62,041 bases of DNA from assembly GCA_937982505.1 (NCBI GenBank), contig CALJLV010000220.1, positions 1-62,041 on the forward strand, written 5' to 3'. The stretch comes from an uncultured Desulfobacteraceae bacterium. GTDB lineage: Bacteria; Desulfobacterota; Desulfobacteria; Desulfobacterales; UBA2174. Below the pieces are notes generated by a model. It was not told the DNA's origin. It was given only the letters and a program-made list of their open reading frames with translations, and searched no databases. Below are positions 25,946-35,049 of this stretch, one piece after another (the first letter of the stretch is position 1; each line of letters begins with the position of its first letter). Made by a program: the position numbers and the translations under genes.

Positions 25946-28297
25946 ATGGACAAGGCGGCGACAACCTTATTCCAGGACAGCGGTTTGTGCCGGGAGGACC
26001 GATGCGCCTGCTCCGGGGCGGCGCAACCGGGCCACCGGGGCCATGGCAACCCCGGGTGCGGCGAAGAAGGCCGCTGCTGCGCGCAGATGGGAAAGCTTTT
26101 CCCTGCCACCGCTGACGGTCCCGCCGGCGACGGCCAAAGGGCGGGCGCCCGCACCCTTTACCGCATCGCCAACATGGACTGTCCCACGGAAGAGGCCCTG
26201 ATCCGCAAGAAACTCGGCAGGATGCCCGGTGTCGTCAGCCTGGCGTTCAACCTGATGCAGCGCACCCTCGAGGTTTGGCACGAACCGCCGGCCCTGCCGG
26301 CGGTCACCGATGCCCTGCGCGCCCTGAACATGGACGCCAAGGTGATGGAGACGGCCGCCGACCCCCGCGGGGACGTCCCGGCCACCAACATTCCATGGGC
26401 CAAACTGTCCCTTGCCGGCCTGCTGGCCCTCGCCGCGGAAGCCCTGGATCTGCTTTACCACTGGAAGCCGGATTTCACGGGAATCGACCGTTACGCCGGC
26501 CAGATCCATGGGGTGGACGTCGCGGCGTGGCTGCCCCTGGCGCTGGCGGTCGCCGCCATCCTCCTGGCCGGAATCCCCACCTACCGAAAGGGCTGGATCG
26601 CGGTGCGCCACCTCAACCTGAACATCAACGCCCTCATGTCCGTGGCTGTCACCGGGGCGATGATCATCGGACAATACGCCGAGGCCGCCATGGTGATGGT
26701 GCTGTTCAACCTGGCCGAAGCCATCGAGGCCAGGTCCCTGGACCGGGCGAGAAACGCCATCCGGAGCCTGATGCGCCTGAAACCGGAGAAAGCCATGGTC
26801 CAGGATCAGGACGGGGAGTGGGTGGAACGGAACGTTGGACGGATCGCCATCGGCGCACGGGTGCGCGTCCGCCCGGGAGAGCGGGTGGCGCTGGACGGGG
26901 TCATCGTCAAAGGCCGGTCGACCATCGACCAGGCGCCCATCACCGGTGAGAGCCTGCCGGTGGAAAAGACCGTGGGCGATACGGTATACGCGGGGAGCAT
27001 CAATGCCTCCGGTTCATTTGAATTCCAGGTGACCGCCGCCTCCGGCAGTTCGACCCTGGACCGCATCATCCACGCCGTCCAGGAGGCCCAGGGCCGCCGC
27101 GCACCCACCCAGCGCCTCGTTGACCGGTTCGCCCGGTACTATACGCCCGCGGTGTTCTTCGCGGCGCTTCTGACGGCCATGGTGCCGCCTCTGTTCATGG
27201 GCGGCGCCTGGACGCAGTCGGTGTACACCGCGCTGGTCCTCCTGGTTATCGGCTGCCCTTGCGCCCTGGTCATCTCCACACCGGTGACCCTCGTCAGCGG
27301 CCTGGCGGCGGCCACGCGTCATGGTATGCTGATCAAAGGCGGCTTATATCTCGAGCAGGGAAGGCGCCTGGACTGGCTGGCCCTGGACAAGACCGGCACC
27401 CTCACCCACGGGAAACCCGCGCAAACCGATTTCGTCATTACAGGCGACCTGGCGCCGTCCGATGTGACTTCAACGGCGGCCAGCCTTGCGGCCCGTTCGG
27501 ATCATCCCGTATCCAAGGCCATTGCCGCGGCGGCGGCTAAAAATAGGGTAAAACTTCTTGATGTGGCTGATTTTAAGGCCATTCCCGGTCAAGGCGTGAG
27601 CGGGGTGGTGGATGGCCGGCGGTGGCACCTGGGCAACCATCGCCTGGTCAAGGCATTGAACCGGGGTGCCCGGGGGCTCGAAGAGCGTATCTTCCAGTTT
27701 GAAAAACAGGGCAAGAGCGTGGTGGCCCTGGTGGACGAAACGGGGGTGCAGGCCCTTTTCGCCGTGGCGGATACCGTCAAAGCGAGCAGCATCGAAGCCG
27801 TCGATGAACTGAAGCGGCTCGGCATTCGGACCCTGATGCTCACCGGCGACAATGCCCACACGGCGCGCGCCATCGCCCGCCAGGTGGGCGTGGATGATTT
27901 TCGAAGCGATCTGCTGCCCGAGGACAAGCTGGCCGCCGTGGCGCGACTGGAACAGGACGGCAGGGTCGGCATGGTGGGCGATGGCATCAACGACGCCCCG
28001 GCCCTGGCCCGGGCCGATATCGGGTTCGCCATGGGCGCCGCGGGAACGGACACCGCCATCGAGTCGGCGGACGTGGCCCTGATGGACGATGATCTGCGCA
28101 AGATTCCGCGCTTTGTCCGCCTGTCCCGGGCCACCCATGCCATCCTGGTGCAGAACATCACCCTAGCCCTGGGGGTCAAGGCGCTTTTTTTCGCCCTGAC
28201 CTTCACCGGGCACGCCACCCTGTGGATGGCCGTGTTCGCCGATATGGGGGCCAGCCTGCTGGTGGTGGCCAACGGGCTGCGGGCCATGGGCAAATAG
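25946..28297 (+). CDS. P1B-type Zn/Cd/Pb-transporting ATPase
   Basis: 783 residues. The N terminus is a Cys/His-rich tail (CREDRCACSG, HRGHGNPGCG, GRCC) followed by a variant HMA domain with MDCPTEE instead of GMTCxxC, as in ZntA/CadA/PbrA-class pumps. Eight membrane helices hold the CPC metal site (IGCPCALVIST). The catalytic core has TGES, DKTGTLTHG, an HP motif (SDHPVSKAI) and GDGINDAPAL. It exports divalent soft metals from the cytoplasm. The MerR-type promoter directly upstream implies metal induction. Confidence 0.92.
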   Translation: MDKAATTLFQDSGLCREDRCACSGAAQPGHRGHGNPGCGEEGRCCAQMGKLFPATADGPAGDGQRAGARTLYRIANMDCPTEEALIRKKLGRMPGVVSLAFNLMQRTLEVWHEPPALPAVTDALRALNMDAKVMETAADPRGDVPATNIPWAKLSLAGLLALAAEALDLLYHWKPDFTGIDRYAGQIHGVDVAAWLPLALAVAAILLAGIPTYRKGWIAVRHLNLNINALMSVAVTGAMIIGQYAEAAMVMVLFNLAEAIEARSLDRARNAIRSLMRLKPEKAMVQDQDGEWVERNVGRIAIGARVRVRPGERVALDGVIVKGRSTIDQAPITGESLPVEKTVGDTVYAGSINASGSFEFQVTAASGSSTLDRIIHAVQEAQGRRAPTQRLVDRFARYYTPAVFFAALLTAMVPPLFMGGAWTQSVYTALVLLVIGCPCALVISTPVTLVSGLAAATRHGMLIKGGLYLEQGRRLDWLALDKTGTLTHGKPAQTDFVITGDLAPSDVTSTAASLAARSDHPVSKAIAAAAAKNRVKLLDVADFKAIPGQGVSGVVDGRRWHLGNHRLVKALNRGARGLEERIFQFEKQGKSVVALVDETGVQALFAVADTVKASSIEAVDELKRLGIRTLMLTGDNAHTARAIARQVGVDDFRSDLLPEDKLAAVARLEQDGRVGMVGDGINDAPALARADIGFAMGAAGTDTAIESADVALMDDDLRKIPRFVRLSRATHAILVQNITLALGVKALFFALTFTGHATLWMAVFADMGASLLVVANGLRAMGK

Positions 28298-28391
28298 CCG
28301 GGCAAAATTCAAAGCCTTGCGGGCGGACCGACCGCATGGCAAAATGCGCGCGACAGTATCGCCAACGGATAACGAAACAAGGAGATCGCAA

Positions 28392-29048
28392 ATGCTCAAA
28401 CTCGGAGAAAAAGGCGCCATCCCCCAGAAAGACAGGACCACATATGCCATCGCCCCCCACATCCCCTGCGGGGTGGTGACCCCGGCATTGCTGCGCAAAC
28501 TGGCCGACGTCGCCGAAAAATACCAGGCCCAGGCGCTGAAAATCACCGGCGCCACCCGCATCGCGCTGGTGGGATTGAAGGAAGAGGATATCGACAGCGT
28601 CTGGAACGAACTGGGCATGGACAAGGGAGCGGCGGTGGGGCTCTGCGTGCGCAGCATCCGGGCCTGCCCGGGCACCACCTTCTGCACCATGGGCAAACAG
28701 GACGCCCTGGGAATGGGAATGAAGCTGGACGGCCTCTACCATGCCGCCCAGTTGCCGGGAAAATTCAAGATGGCGGTTTCAGGGTGCCGCATCAACTGCG
28801 CCGAGTCCTCGGTGCGCGATTTCGGCCTGATCGGCGAAGCGGACGGCTGGAAGGTGGTGGTGGGCGGCAATGTGGGTGTCAGCCCCCGGATCGCCGACGA
28901 GGTGGCCAAGGGGCTCGATGATGAACAGGCCCTGAATTATGCCAAACAGGTCATCGCCTGCTACGCGGAAAATGCCAACAAGGGCGAGCGGCTGGGAAAA
29001 ATGATCGACCGCCTCGGCCTGGCCGCCCTGAAGGCGGCCCTGGGCTGA
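28392..29048 (+). CDS. Assimilatory-type (low-molecular-weight) sirohaem sulfite reductase
   Basis: 218 residues from the ATG at 28392 with AAGGAG upstream; the size equals the ~24-kDa P590-type enzyme of sulfate reducers. The Fe4S4-sirohaem motif is split in the usual way: C-x5-C in RSIRACPGTTFC with its preceding Cys, then C-x3-C in SGCRINCAES. It reduces sulfite, or possibly nitrite, by six electrons in the cytoplasm as a single polypeptide. It sits 94 bp behind the metal ATPase on the same strand. Whether they share a transcript is unknown. Confidence 0.88.
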   Translation: MLKLGEKGAIPQKDRTTYAIAPHIPCGVVTPALLRKLADVAEKYQAQALKITGATRIALVGLKEEDIDSVWNELGMDKGAAVGLCVRSIRACPGTTFCTMGKQDALGMGMKLDGLYHAAQLPGKFKMAVSGCRINCAESSVRDFGLIGEADGWKVVVGGNVGVSPRIADEVAKGLDDEQALNYAKQVIACYAENANKGERLGKMIDRLGLAALKAALG

Positions 29049-29125
29049 AAACCGGCCCGGACCTGATGGGAATGCCGCCCGCCATCCGGCATAACGCCCC
29101 CCAGCGCCAGGGGAAACCCAGACAA

Positions 29126-29147
29126 GGGTCTGGCAAAAGCCAGACCC
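29126..29147. other. Stable hairpin in the convergent gap
   Basis: A perfect 9-bp stem GGGTCTGGC / GCCAGACCC with an AAAA loop lies between the convergent sulfite reductase and radical SAM genes. No T-run follows on either strand, so it may stop transcription only weakly or protect 3' ends. Nothing else is visible in 29049-29195. Confidence 0.45.
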
Positions 29148-29195
29148 AGCGGCGCATGTTGTGGACTCGGAAAGGGGAGGGCGGCGGTCCAAAAT

Positions 29196-30179
29196 TCAAG
29201 ACGCCTCCGGGGGGGCCGGCAGCGGGGGCTCGAAAGGGGCGTCCCGGGTAAAATCGGGCAGGTACTGGTCCCGGCTGTCCAGCTCCTGGACAAAGGCGTT
29301 TTCCAGGCCCAGGGCCAGGGCGTGGTCCACGATCTGATCGTACTCGTCCTGGCGCAGGGGACGGTTGATCGGGGGAAACTGGGCCGCCCGGTGCCGGGGG
29401 CTGTACTGGGCCATGATGCTCAGATGGATTTGCGGCCAACACGCGGCCAGAAAGTCGAGGCAGCGGCGGCTGTTGTCCAGGTGGCCGGGCAGGACCAGGT
29501 GGCGCACCAGCAGACCGCGCACCGCGATTCCCTCGGCGTTCAGCGCCAGGGGGCCGACCTGGGCCGCCATTTCGCGCAGGGCCATGGGCGCCACTTGGGC
29601 GTAGTCGTCCACCCCGGAAAAGCGTTTACCCAGCCGATTGTCCAGGTACTTCAGATCCGGCAGGTAAATGTCCACCAGTCCCCGGAGGCGCCCCAGGCCC
29701 TGGAGCGAATCGTACCCGTTGGAGTTGTAGACCAGCGGGATGGTAAGGCCCATGGCCCGGGCCGCCTCGATGGCCGCGGCCGCCGGCACGATCATGTGCG
29801 ACGGGGAAACCAGGTTGATGTTGTGGGCCCCCTGGGCCTGGAGCCGGAGCATCTCGGCGGCCAGGGCCTCGGCGCTCAGGATGCGGGTGGCGGTCCGGTG
29901 AACGTCCTGGCTGATCTGGTGGTTCTGGCAAAAGACGCAGCGCAGGTTGCAGCCGGCGAAAAAGACGGTTCCCGATCCGCCCGTGCCGGAGATGGGCGGC
30001 TCCTCGCCGAAATGCAGGCCCACGTGAGCCACCTGGATCCGGGCATCCGTTCCGCAGAACCCGGTCTTTCCGGCGGTCCGGTCCACGCGGCAGGCTCGCG
30101 GGCAGACCTGGCAGCAGGAAAGACAGAGAAGGTCCTCCCTCAGGTCAGCCTTGGGCCGGCCTGGGATGCCAAGAATCAT
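29196..30179 (-). CDS. Radical SAM protein, PflX-like (putative glycyl-radical/PFL-activase family)
   Basis: 327 residues from the ATG at 30179 (an in-frame TTG at 30233 has no better signal). An N-terminal Cys set (LCLSCCQVCPRACRVDR, FCGTD) is followed by the radical SAM cluster motif CNLRCVFCQN and a TIM barrel (NLVSPSHMIVP, YNSNGYDS, DIYLPDLKY). This is the PflX/YhcV-like family often annotated as pyruvate-formate-lyase activating enzyme; its true substrate is unknown. No glycyl-radical enzyme gene is nearby. Confidence 0.85.
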   Translation of the reverse strand: MILGIPGRPKADLREDLLCLSCCQVCPRACRVDRTAGKTGFCGTDARIQVAHVGLHFGEEPPISGTGGSGTVFFAGCNLRCVFCQNHQISQDVHRTATRILSAEALAAEMLRLQAQGAHNINLVSPSHMIVPAAAAIEAARAMGLTIPLVYNSNGYDSLQGLGRLRGLVDIYLPDLKYLDNRLGKRFSGVDDYAQVAPMALREMAAQVGPLALNAEGIAVRGLLVRHLVLPGHLDNSRRCLDFLAACWPQIHLSIMAQYSPRHRAAQFPPINRPLRQDEYDQIVDHALALGLENAFVQELDSRDQYLPDFTRDAPFEPPLPAPPEAS

Positions 30180-30231
30180 TGATTCGCTGTGCGCCACGTC
30201 AAGACTGGCTGCTTTCTGGGTTTCTGGAAAC

Positions 30232-30267
30232 AAAAACGGCGGATCCCCCCATGGGCGATCCGCCGTT
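30232..30267 (-). terminator. Rho-independent terminator of the cytochrome c3 gene
   Basis: On the minus strand an 11-bp perfect stem AACGGCGGATC / GATCCGCCGTT (30257-30267 with 30235-30245) with an 11-nt loop is followed directly by TTTTTG. It lies 22 bp past the cytochrome stop codon and before the radical SAM start. Confidence 0.85.
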
Positions 30268-30288
30268 CTAACGCGCCAGCATCGATCT

Positions 30289-30756
30289 TTATTTGGTTTC
30301 CTTGGGATGGCACCCGGTGCAGGTCTGGGGAGCGGCCTTGGTCTTGAAGGCCTTGTTGTAGTCCCGGTGGCAGTCGATGCAGTTGCCGTGCATCGCGTTG
30401 GCGTGGTACTGGATCAGTTCTGCATCCGACTTGCCCTTGGCGTCCTTGCCCTTCAGTTCGCCGGGCTGATTGTGGCACTCGAAGCACTTTTGCACGTTAT
30501 CGCCTTCCTTGAGCGCCAGGGGCTGGCCCTTGTCGTCGTGGTGGCACTCGCCGCAAGAAATGACCTCGCCCTTGGCGTTCTTGTACTCGGTGGCGTGCTT
30601 GGCGTGAGAAAACTCCACCGGTCCTTTGGTGTGCGCGTAAGGCGCCTCGAGGGAGACGACATCCGGTACGGTGGTGCCGGCATAAAGACCGGCCGCCAAG
30701 AAGAGCGACAACACGGCGACGGCCGCCAGAACAGTCCACAACCTTCCGTTTTTCAT
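30289..30756 (-). CDS. Periplasmic tetrahaem cytochrome c3
   Basis: 155 residues from the ATG at 30756 (GGAGGG about 10 nt upstream; ATG codons at 30765 and upstream are less well placed). A Sec signal peptide (MKNGRLWTVL then a hydrophobic core to about residue 27) precedes a small Lys/His-rich domain with four CxxCH sites: CGECH, CFECH, CIDCH, CTGCH. This is the class III cytochrome c fold that shuttles electrons from periplasmic hydrogenases and formate dehydrogenases in sulfate reducers. It is monocistronic, with its own terminator. Confidence 0.88.
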   Translation of the reverse strand: MKNGRLWTVLAAVAVLSLFLAAGLYAGTTVPDVVSLEAPYAHTKGPVEFSHAKHATEYKNAKGEVISCGECHHDDKGQPLALKEGDNVQKCFECHNQPGELKGKDAKGKSDAELIQYHANAMHGNCIDCHRDYNKAFKTKAAPQTCTGCHPKETK

Positions 30757-30856
30757 GATCTCCATTCCCTCCCTTTGCAAGATGAGTTGGATTGCGCTGG
30801 CCTGGTCTGTGATCATTCGCATTCGGGGACTTACATACCCTTTTCGGCCTTGACTG

Positions 30857-32560
30857 TCAACCGTTATGCGCGCGCTGAAGGCCTTCCAAACGCCTGATCA
30901 GCCTTGGATTGATGCGTGCGAAGCGGTCGTAGTCGGCCATGGGAGAAAGGCCGGGAACAATGGCCCGCACCACCGGCAGGTCCAGGTCCCGGCGGGTCAG
31001 ATCGACATACAGAAGGCGAAACCCGTTGGCCCGCAGCAGCCGTTCCATTCGATCCAGGTCGGCCTCCATGGAACCGCTGCCGTGATCGGGGAGGGCCTCG
31101 ATGGGGCGCACCGGCAGGGCGGGCAGCCCGGGCCCGGAAACCGGCCCGTTAGGATAGGGGTACATGGTTTCGGTCAGCGCCGAGAGCAGGGCGCGACGCC
31201 CCTCGGGGTGGGCCCCGGTCCCTTTGGCGATCCGTCCGTCCGGACCGACCACGAAGCACTTGTAGCACGGCACCCCCAGGGGGCCGGTCAGATCCTGGAA
31301 CTGCACCTGAATTCCGCACCGGTCATAATGGGTCAGCAGGGACTGCAGCCAGGGATCGGTGGATTGGGCCGCAAAGCAGTCCCCGGGAGAAAAGGGGGTG
31401 AGCGCTTCGGCGTCGCGTTCGACAACCTCCAGAAGGGCCGCCAGGCGCGCCTGGGTCATGGTGTTGCCCGCGCCCAGACCGGTGGAGCCCAGGCCCGAAA
31501 AGAGATCCGGCTCGTCCAGATTGCAGAACAGGTAGACACACTGGGCCGGCACCCAGATTTCCGTCCGGCCCCCGGGTCCGACGGCCTCTGCCGGCCGCCA
31601 GAAAAGGGGTTCATCCTGGTAGGGCACCTCCAGCATCAGGTCGTTGGGGTCCAGGGCCGGCCGGCCGTCGGCCTGCATGCGGCTGAACGGAGCCTGGTGC
31701 AGCGGCGTCGCACAGCGGTGTCCCAGCACCTCTCGGGGGGCAAATTCGCCGTAAGCGCTGAATCGTTCAACAATTTCCATTAGATAGGCGGCCCGGGCCG
31801 TTTCCAGGCCAAAGCCCCGGCCGTAGGCGGTCTGGAATCCCCCCAGGCGGTAATCCAGACCGCCGCTGCGCACTCGGCGCTGGAAGCGCCACTGGTGCAG
31901 CAGCCCCACGGGGCTCAGGCTGGCCTCGTGGCGCATCTCGCCGGATACCAGGATTCCGGCCCTGGCCAGGCGGGTCGAAGCGGTGCGGATCGTCTCGGCC
32001 AGGGGAACCGGAGGCGCGGCGCAGAGCCGGGGATTCAAGGAGACGGCCTCCAGGCCGACACCGGCATCCGCCGCGGCGCAACCACGCTCCGGCAGAAGGG
32101 GACGCTGGGGATCTTCGATGCCGGGCAGGGGCCGGTGGAACTCGAGGTTGGCGGCCATCAGGGCCGCCCACCGGGCGTGGCTCCCGCGATCCGCCAGAAG
32201 GGCATGGCGCAGCAGGATGGATGGAGAGGCGGCGGCCAGGGGGCGGATCTGGGATTCTTCGGCGTGCGTCGGATGAGCCGGGTCTTCTTCCAGAAGGCTC
32301 AGCTCGGCCCAGAGGGCCTTGAACACCAGATCCGCGCCACGGGTCGCGGACCGCATGGCGCTTTGCCGGGCGGGATCCAGGGCCGCCAGCATCTGGAGGA
32401 CATAGCGGTGCAGAAAACTGTCCCGGGGGCAGGCCCGCAGGCGCTGGAGGGCCGTTTCCAGGTTCGGCCGGTTCTCGGGGAGCGGCGCAAAGCTGCCCGT
32501 GCCGGCCGCGGTGGCGACCAGCTCCAGAATGTAGCGCCATTCTCCGCCGCGAGCCGTCAC
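30857..32560 (-). CDS. YcaO-domain protein coupled to tatC
   Basis: 567 residues. The first ~220 residues are helical and unrecognised. From ~230 to ~520 the YcaO fold is clear from its ATP/Mg signatures: TARAAYLMEIVERFSAY, GAGNTMTQARLAALLEVVER and EGRRALLSALTE. YcaO enzymes use ATP to activate amide bonds (azoline, thioamide or amidine formation) and some assist RimO. No precursor peptide, TfuA or azoline dehydrogenase gene is seen. The GTG start overlaps the tatC stop in a GTGA, so the two are translated together. Substrate unknown. Confidence 0.85.
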   Translation of the reverse strand: MTARGGEWRYILELVATAAGTGSFAPLPENRPNLETALQRLRACPRDSFLHRYVLQMLAALDPARQSAMRSATRGADLVFKALWAELSLLEEDPAHPTHAEESQIRPLAAASPSILLRHALLADRGSHARWAALMAANLEFHRPLPGIEDPQRPLLPERGCAAADAGVGLEAVSLNPRLCAAPPVPLAETIRTASTRLARAGILVSGEMRHEASLSPVGLLHQWRFQRRVRSGGLDYRLGGFQTAYGRGFGLETARAAYLMEIVERFSAYGEFAPREVLGHRCATPLHQAPFSRMQADGRPALDPNDLMLEVPYQDEPLFWRPAEAVGPGGRTEIWVPAQCVYLFCNLDEPDLFSGLGSTGLGAGNTMTQARLAALLEVVERDAEALTPFSPGDCFAAQSTDPWLQSLLTHYDRCGIQVQFQDLTGPLGVPCYKCFVVGPDGRIAKGTGAHPEGRRALLSALTETMYPYPNGPVSGPGLPALPVRPIEALPDHGSGSMEADLDRMERLLRANGFRLLYVDLTRRDLDLPVVRAIVPGLSPMADYDRFARINPRLIRRLEGLQRAHNG

Positions 32561-33324
32561 GAGGAGGCTTGCTCCTCGGGCTCGGGCGCTCCCCTTCCCA
32601 GGGGCGGCCGGCCGAAGAATTTGGCCCCCAGAATGCTGATTTCGTAGAGCACCATCAGGGGCACGGCCATCATGATCTGGGTCACCACGTCCGGGGGAGT
32701 CAGAATCGCGGCGCCGATAAAGAACAGCAGCACCGCGTAGCGCCTGTTTTTCCGGAGAAAGTCCACCGAGACGAGACCCAGCCGGGCCATGAAGGTGATC
32801 ACCAGGGGCAGCTCGAAGACCAGCCCGAAGGCGATGAGCAGCTTGGTGGCGAAACCGAGGTATTCCTTCATGGACGGCAGGGGCCGGATAATCTCGGTGG
32901 CGAACCCCAGAAAGAACTCGAACCCCCAGGGAAAGACCAGGAAGTAGCCGAACAGGGCACCGCCCACGAAAAAGAAGGTCGACAGGATGACGATGGGCGC
33001 CAGGATGCGGCGCTCCTTGCGGTAAAGCCCGGGAGCCACGAACATCCAGAATTCATAGATGATCACCGGGGCCGCCAGGAGGCAGCCGGCCAGAAAGGCC
33101 ACCTTGAGATAGGTGAAGAAGGCTTCGGGCAGACCGGTGAAGATCAGCTTGTCGCCCTCCTGCATGACCTCGATCAGCGGGGCGGTCAGAATCTTGAAAA
33201 GGCGCTCTTTGAATCCGTAGCTGACGGCAAAACCGATGGCGATGGCCACGAAGCAGACGATGAGGCGGCTGCGCAGTTCCTCGAGGTGCTCGGTGAACGG
33301 GACCTTGTCTTCAACGTCCAGCAT
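32557..33324 (-). CDS. tatC: Sec-independent translocase subunit TatC
   Basis: 255 residues from the ATG at 33324, set by an ideal GAGGAG site 7 nt upstream that lies inside the tatB 3' end. It has six membrane helices, the N-terminal FTEHLEELRSRL motif that binds twin-arginine signals, and a conserved Glu in the first periplasmic/cytoplasmic loop region. It forms the receptor core for export of folded, cofactor-bearing proteins such as hydrogenases and formate dehydrogenases. It overlaps tatB by 14 bp and ycaO by 4 bp. Confidence 0.95.
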   Translation of the reverse strand: MLDVEDKVPFTEHLEELRSRLIVCFVAIAIGFAVSYGFKERLFKILTAPLIEVMQEGDKLIFTGLPEAFFTYLKVAFLAGCLLAAPVIIYEFWMFVAPGLYRKERRILAPIVILSTFFFVGGALFGYFLVFPWGFEFFLGFATEIIRPLPSMKEYLGFATKLLIAFGLVFELPLVITFMARLGLVSVDFLRKNRRYAVLLFFIGAAILTPPDVVTQIMMAVPLMVLYEISILGAKFFGRPPLGRGAPEPEEQASS

Positions 33325-33691
33325 CGCTGCGCTCCTCGGCGGCCGGTGGCGCGCCCTCGGATGGCGGGCTGGCAGAGGGTGCCGGCCGGGGCTCGGCGGC
33401 CGGGGCGCCGGCGTCCCCGACGGGGCCGGAGGCATCGGAATTCTTGGATTTGCCGTAGGCGGCCGTATCCAGGCTGGATTTCAAATCCTGATTCAGCTCC
33501 GAAAAGCTGCGGCGCACCGCCCCGAGATCGTCTTCCACATCCAGGGAAGCCTTGAACTCGCTGGTGGCCTTGCGGAATTCGCGCATGGCCCTGCCGAGGC
33601 TGCGCCCCAGGTCCGGCAGCTTGCGCGGCCCGATAACGATCAGGGCGATGGCCAGAATCAGGATGATTTCAGGCATTCCCATGCCGAACAT
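33311..33691 (-). CDS. tatB: Twin-arginine translocase subunit TatB/TatA
   Basis: 126 residues: one N-terminal membrane helix (MPEIILILAIALIVIG), the hinge GPRKLPDLGRSLGRAMREFR, an amphipathic helix, and a disordered Pro/Ala/Ser tail. Coupling to tatC and the length favour TatB, but TatA and TatB are not reliably separable by sequence alone. It is the first gene of tatB-tatC-ycaO. 33692-33843 shows only leader sequence. Confidence 0.9.
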   Translation of the reverse strand: MFGMGMPEIILILAIALIVIGPRKLPDLGRSLGRAMREFRKATSEFKASLDVEDDLGAVRRSFSELNQDLKSSLDTAAYGKSKNSDASGPVGDAGAPAAEPRPAPSASPPSEGAPPAAEERSDAGR

Positions 33692-33843
33692 GAATGCGTC
33701 TCCCTTGCGATGCCGGCGGCGCCAAGAAAATCCCGTGGCTCATCCTCAGGATGCACGCACGGGGTCTGAAGGTGCCAAATGGCCTGCTAGTATAGATTTT
33801 GCCCGGGCCTGTCAAGACAGCCCCCGCGCTCTCACCATGGCCT

Positions 33844-35049
33844 TCAGGGTGGGGAGGCGGCCTGGGCGGGATCCAGAACGAAAAAGTAGAGCGTGCCGGG
33901 ATGTTTCTGGTGGCCGGCGGCCAGTTCGGCGTAGGGGCCGCCGCCCCAGAACAGATCGGCCCGCCCCGGGCCGCGGATGGCCCCCCCGGTATCCTGGTTG
34001 AGCATGAAGCGGCCGAAGGGAATCCACGCGAGGATGCGGCGGGCATCGTCGGTCTGGGGCTTGACACAGCGCACAAAGGCCGGGGCCCCCGGGGGAAAAT
34101 GCTGCGGGTCGGTGGCCAGGGAGCGGCCCGGGGTCAGCGGCACGTTGAGGCTGCCCACGGGGCCGTCCTCGACGACCTTGAAAAACACATAGCTCGGATT
34201 GTAGTCCAGAACCTCGGCCTGCTCCTGGGGATGCTCCCGCAGGTAGCGCCGGATGGCCTGCATGGACATGGCTTCGGCGCTGATGGCCCGGCGCTCGATA
34301 AGCAAGCGCCCGATGCTGCGGTAGGGTCTTCCGTTGGCCGCAGCGTACCCCACCCGCAACGTCCCGCCCTCGGCCAGGGCGATTCGGCCGGAGCCCTGGA
34401 TCTGCAGGAAGAACAGGTCCACCGGATCCGTCACCCAGGCCAGAACCGGCGCCTTGCCGGCCAGAAGGCCGGATGCGATGGCATGGCGATCCGCGTAGGG
34501 CACCAGGGTGCGGCCGTCGAAGCGGCCGACGATGCGCTGGCCGGCGAACTTTTCGCCGAAGGGGGACAGGTCCACGTCAATCAAATCCTGCGGCCGTCCA
34601 TAGACCGGGTGGCGGCAAAGCGCGTCGGGCGCACGGCAGCCCTGGAGCACCGGTTCGTAGTAGCCGGTGAACAGTACCGCGCCCTGCGGGTCCCGACCGG
34701 CGGACCGGTAAAAACGAAACTCCCGGCGCAGGGCCTGGGCCAGTGCCGGCGTATCCCCCTGCTCGTCCACCAGGCGGACAAGCCGCTCGAGGCTGTGGAT
34801 CAGATGGTCTCGGGAGAAGGTGTCCGGCCCGAAGCGGAATTCGCGGTCCACCGGCACCCGCCGGAGGTAGACCAGGCTCTGCTCGGCGGCCCGCACCAGT
34901 CCGTCCAGGGCCAGGTCATCGGTTAGCTCTGGGATCTGGTCCGGGACTACGGGCGTCAGGTCATAGGGCGCCATCTGCGGCGCGCATCCGGCCAGAAGGC
35001 CGATGGCGACCGCCAGAACGGCCAACCGTTGGCAGCGGAAGCGCTTCAC
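33844..35049 (-). CDS. mltA: Membrane-bound lytic murein transglycosylase A
   Basis: 401 residues from a GTG at 35049. The start gives a lipoprotein signal peptide (VKRFRCQRLAVLAVAIGLL, lipobox LAGC), and the GTG overlaps the stop of the upstream small membrane gene in a GTGA. MltA landmarks are present: GYYEP, FFLQIQGSGRI, and the C-terminal 3D domain with catalytic Asp in LNQDTGGAIRG and GRADLFWG. It cleaves glycan strands of peptidoglycan from the outer-membrane face to 1,6-anhydro products. Confidence 0.93.
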   Translation of the reverse strand: MKRFRCQRLAVLAVAIGLLAGCAPQMAPYDLTPVVPDQIPELTDDLALDGLVRAAEQSLVYLRRVPVDREFRFGPDTFSRDHLIHSLERLVRLVDEQGDTPALAQALRREFRFYRSAGRDPQGAVLFTGYYEPVLQGCRAPDALCRHPVYGRPQDLIDVDLSPFGEKFAGQRIVGRFDGRTLVPYADRHAIASGLLAGKAPVLAWVTDPVDLFFLQIQGSGRIALAEGGTLRVGYAAANGRPYRSIGRLLIERRAISAEAMSMQAIRRYLREHPQEQAEVLDYNPSYVFFKVVEDGPVGSLNVPLTPGRSLATDPQHFPPGAPAFVRCVKPQTDDARRILAWIPFGRFMLNQDTGGAIRGPGRADLFWGGGPYAELAAGHQKHPGTLYFFVLDPAQAASPP

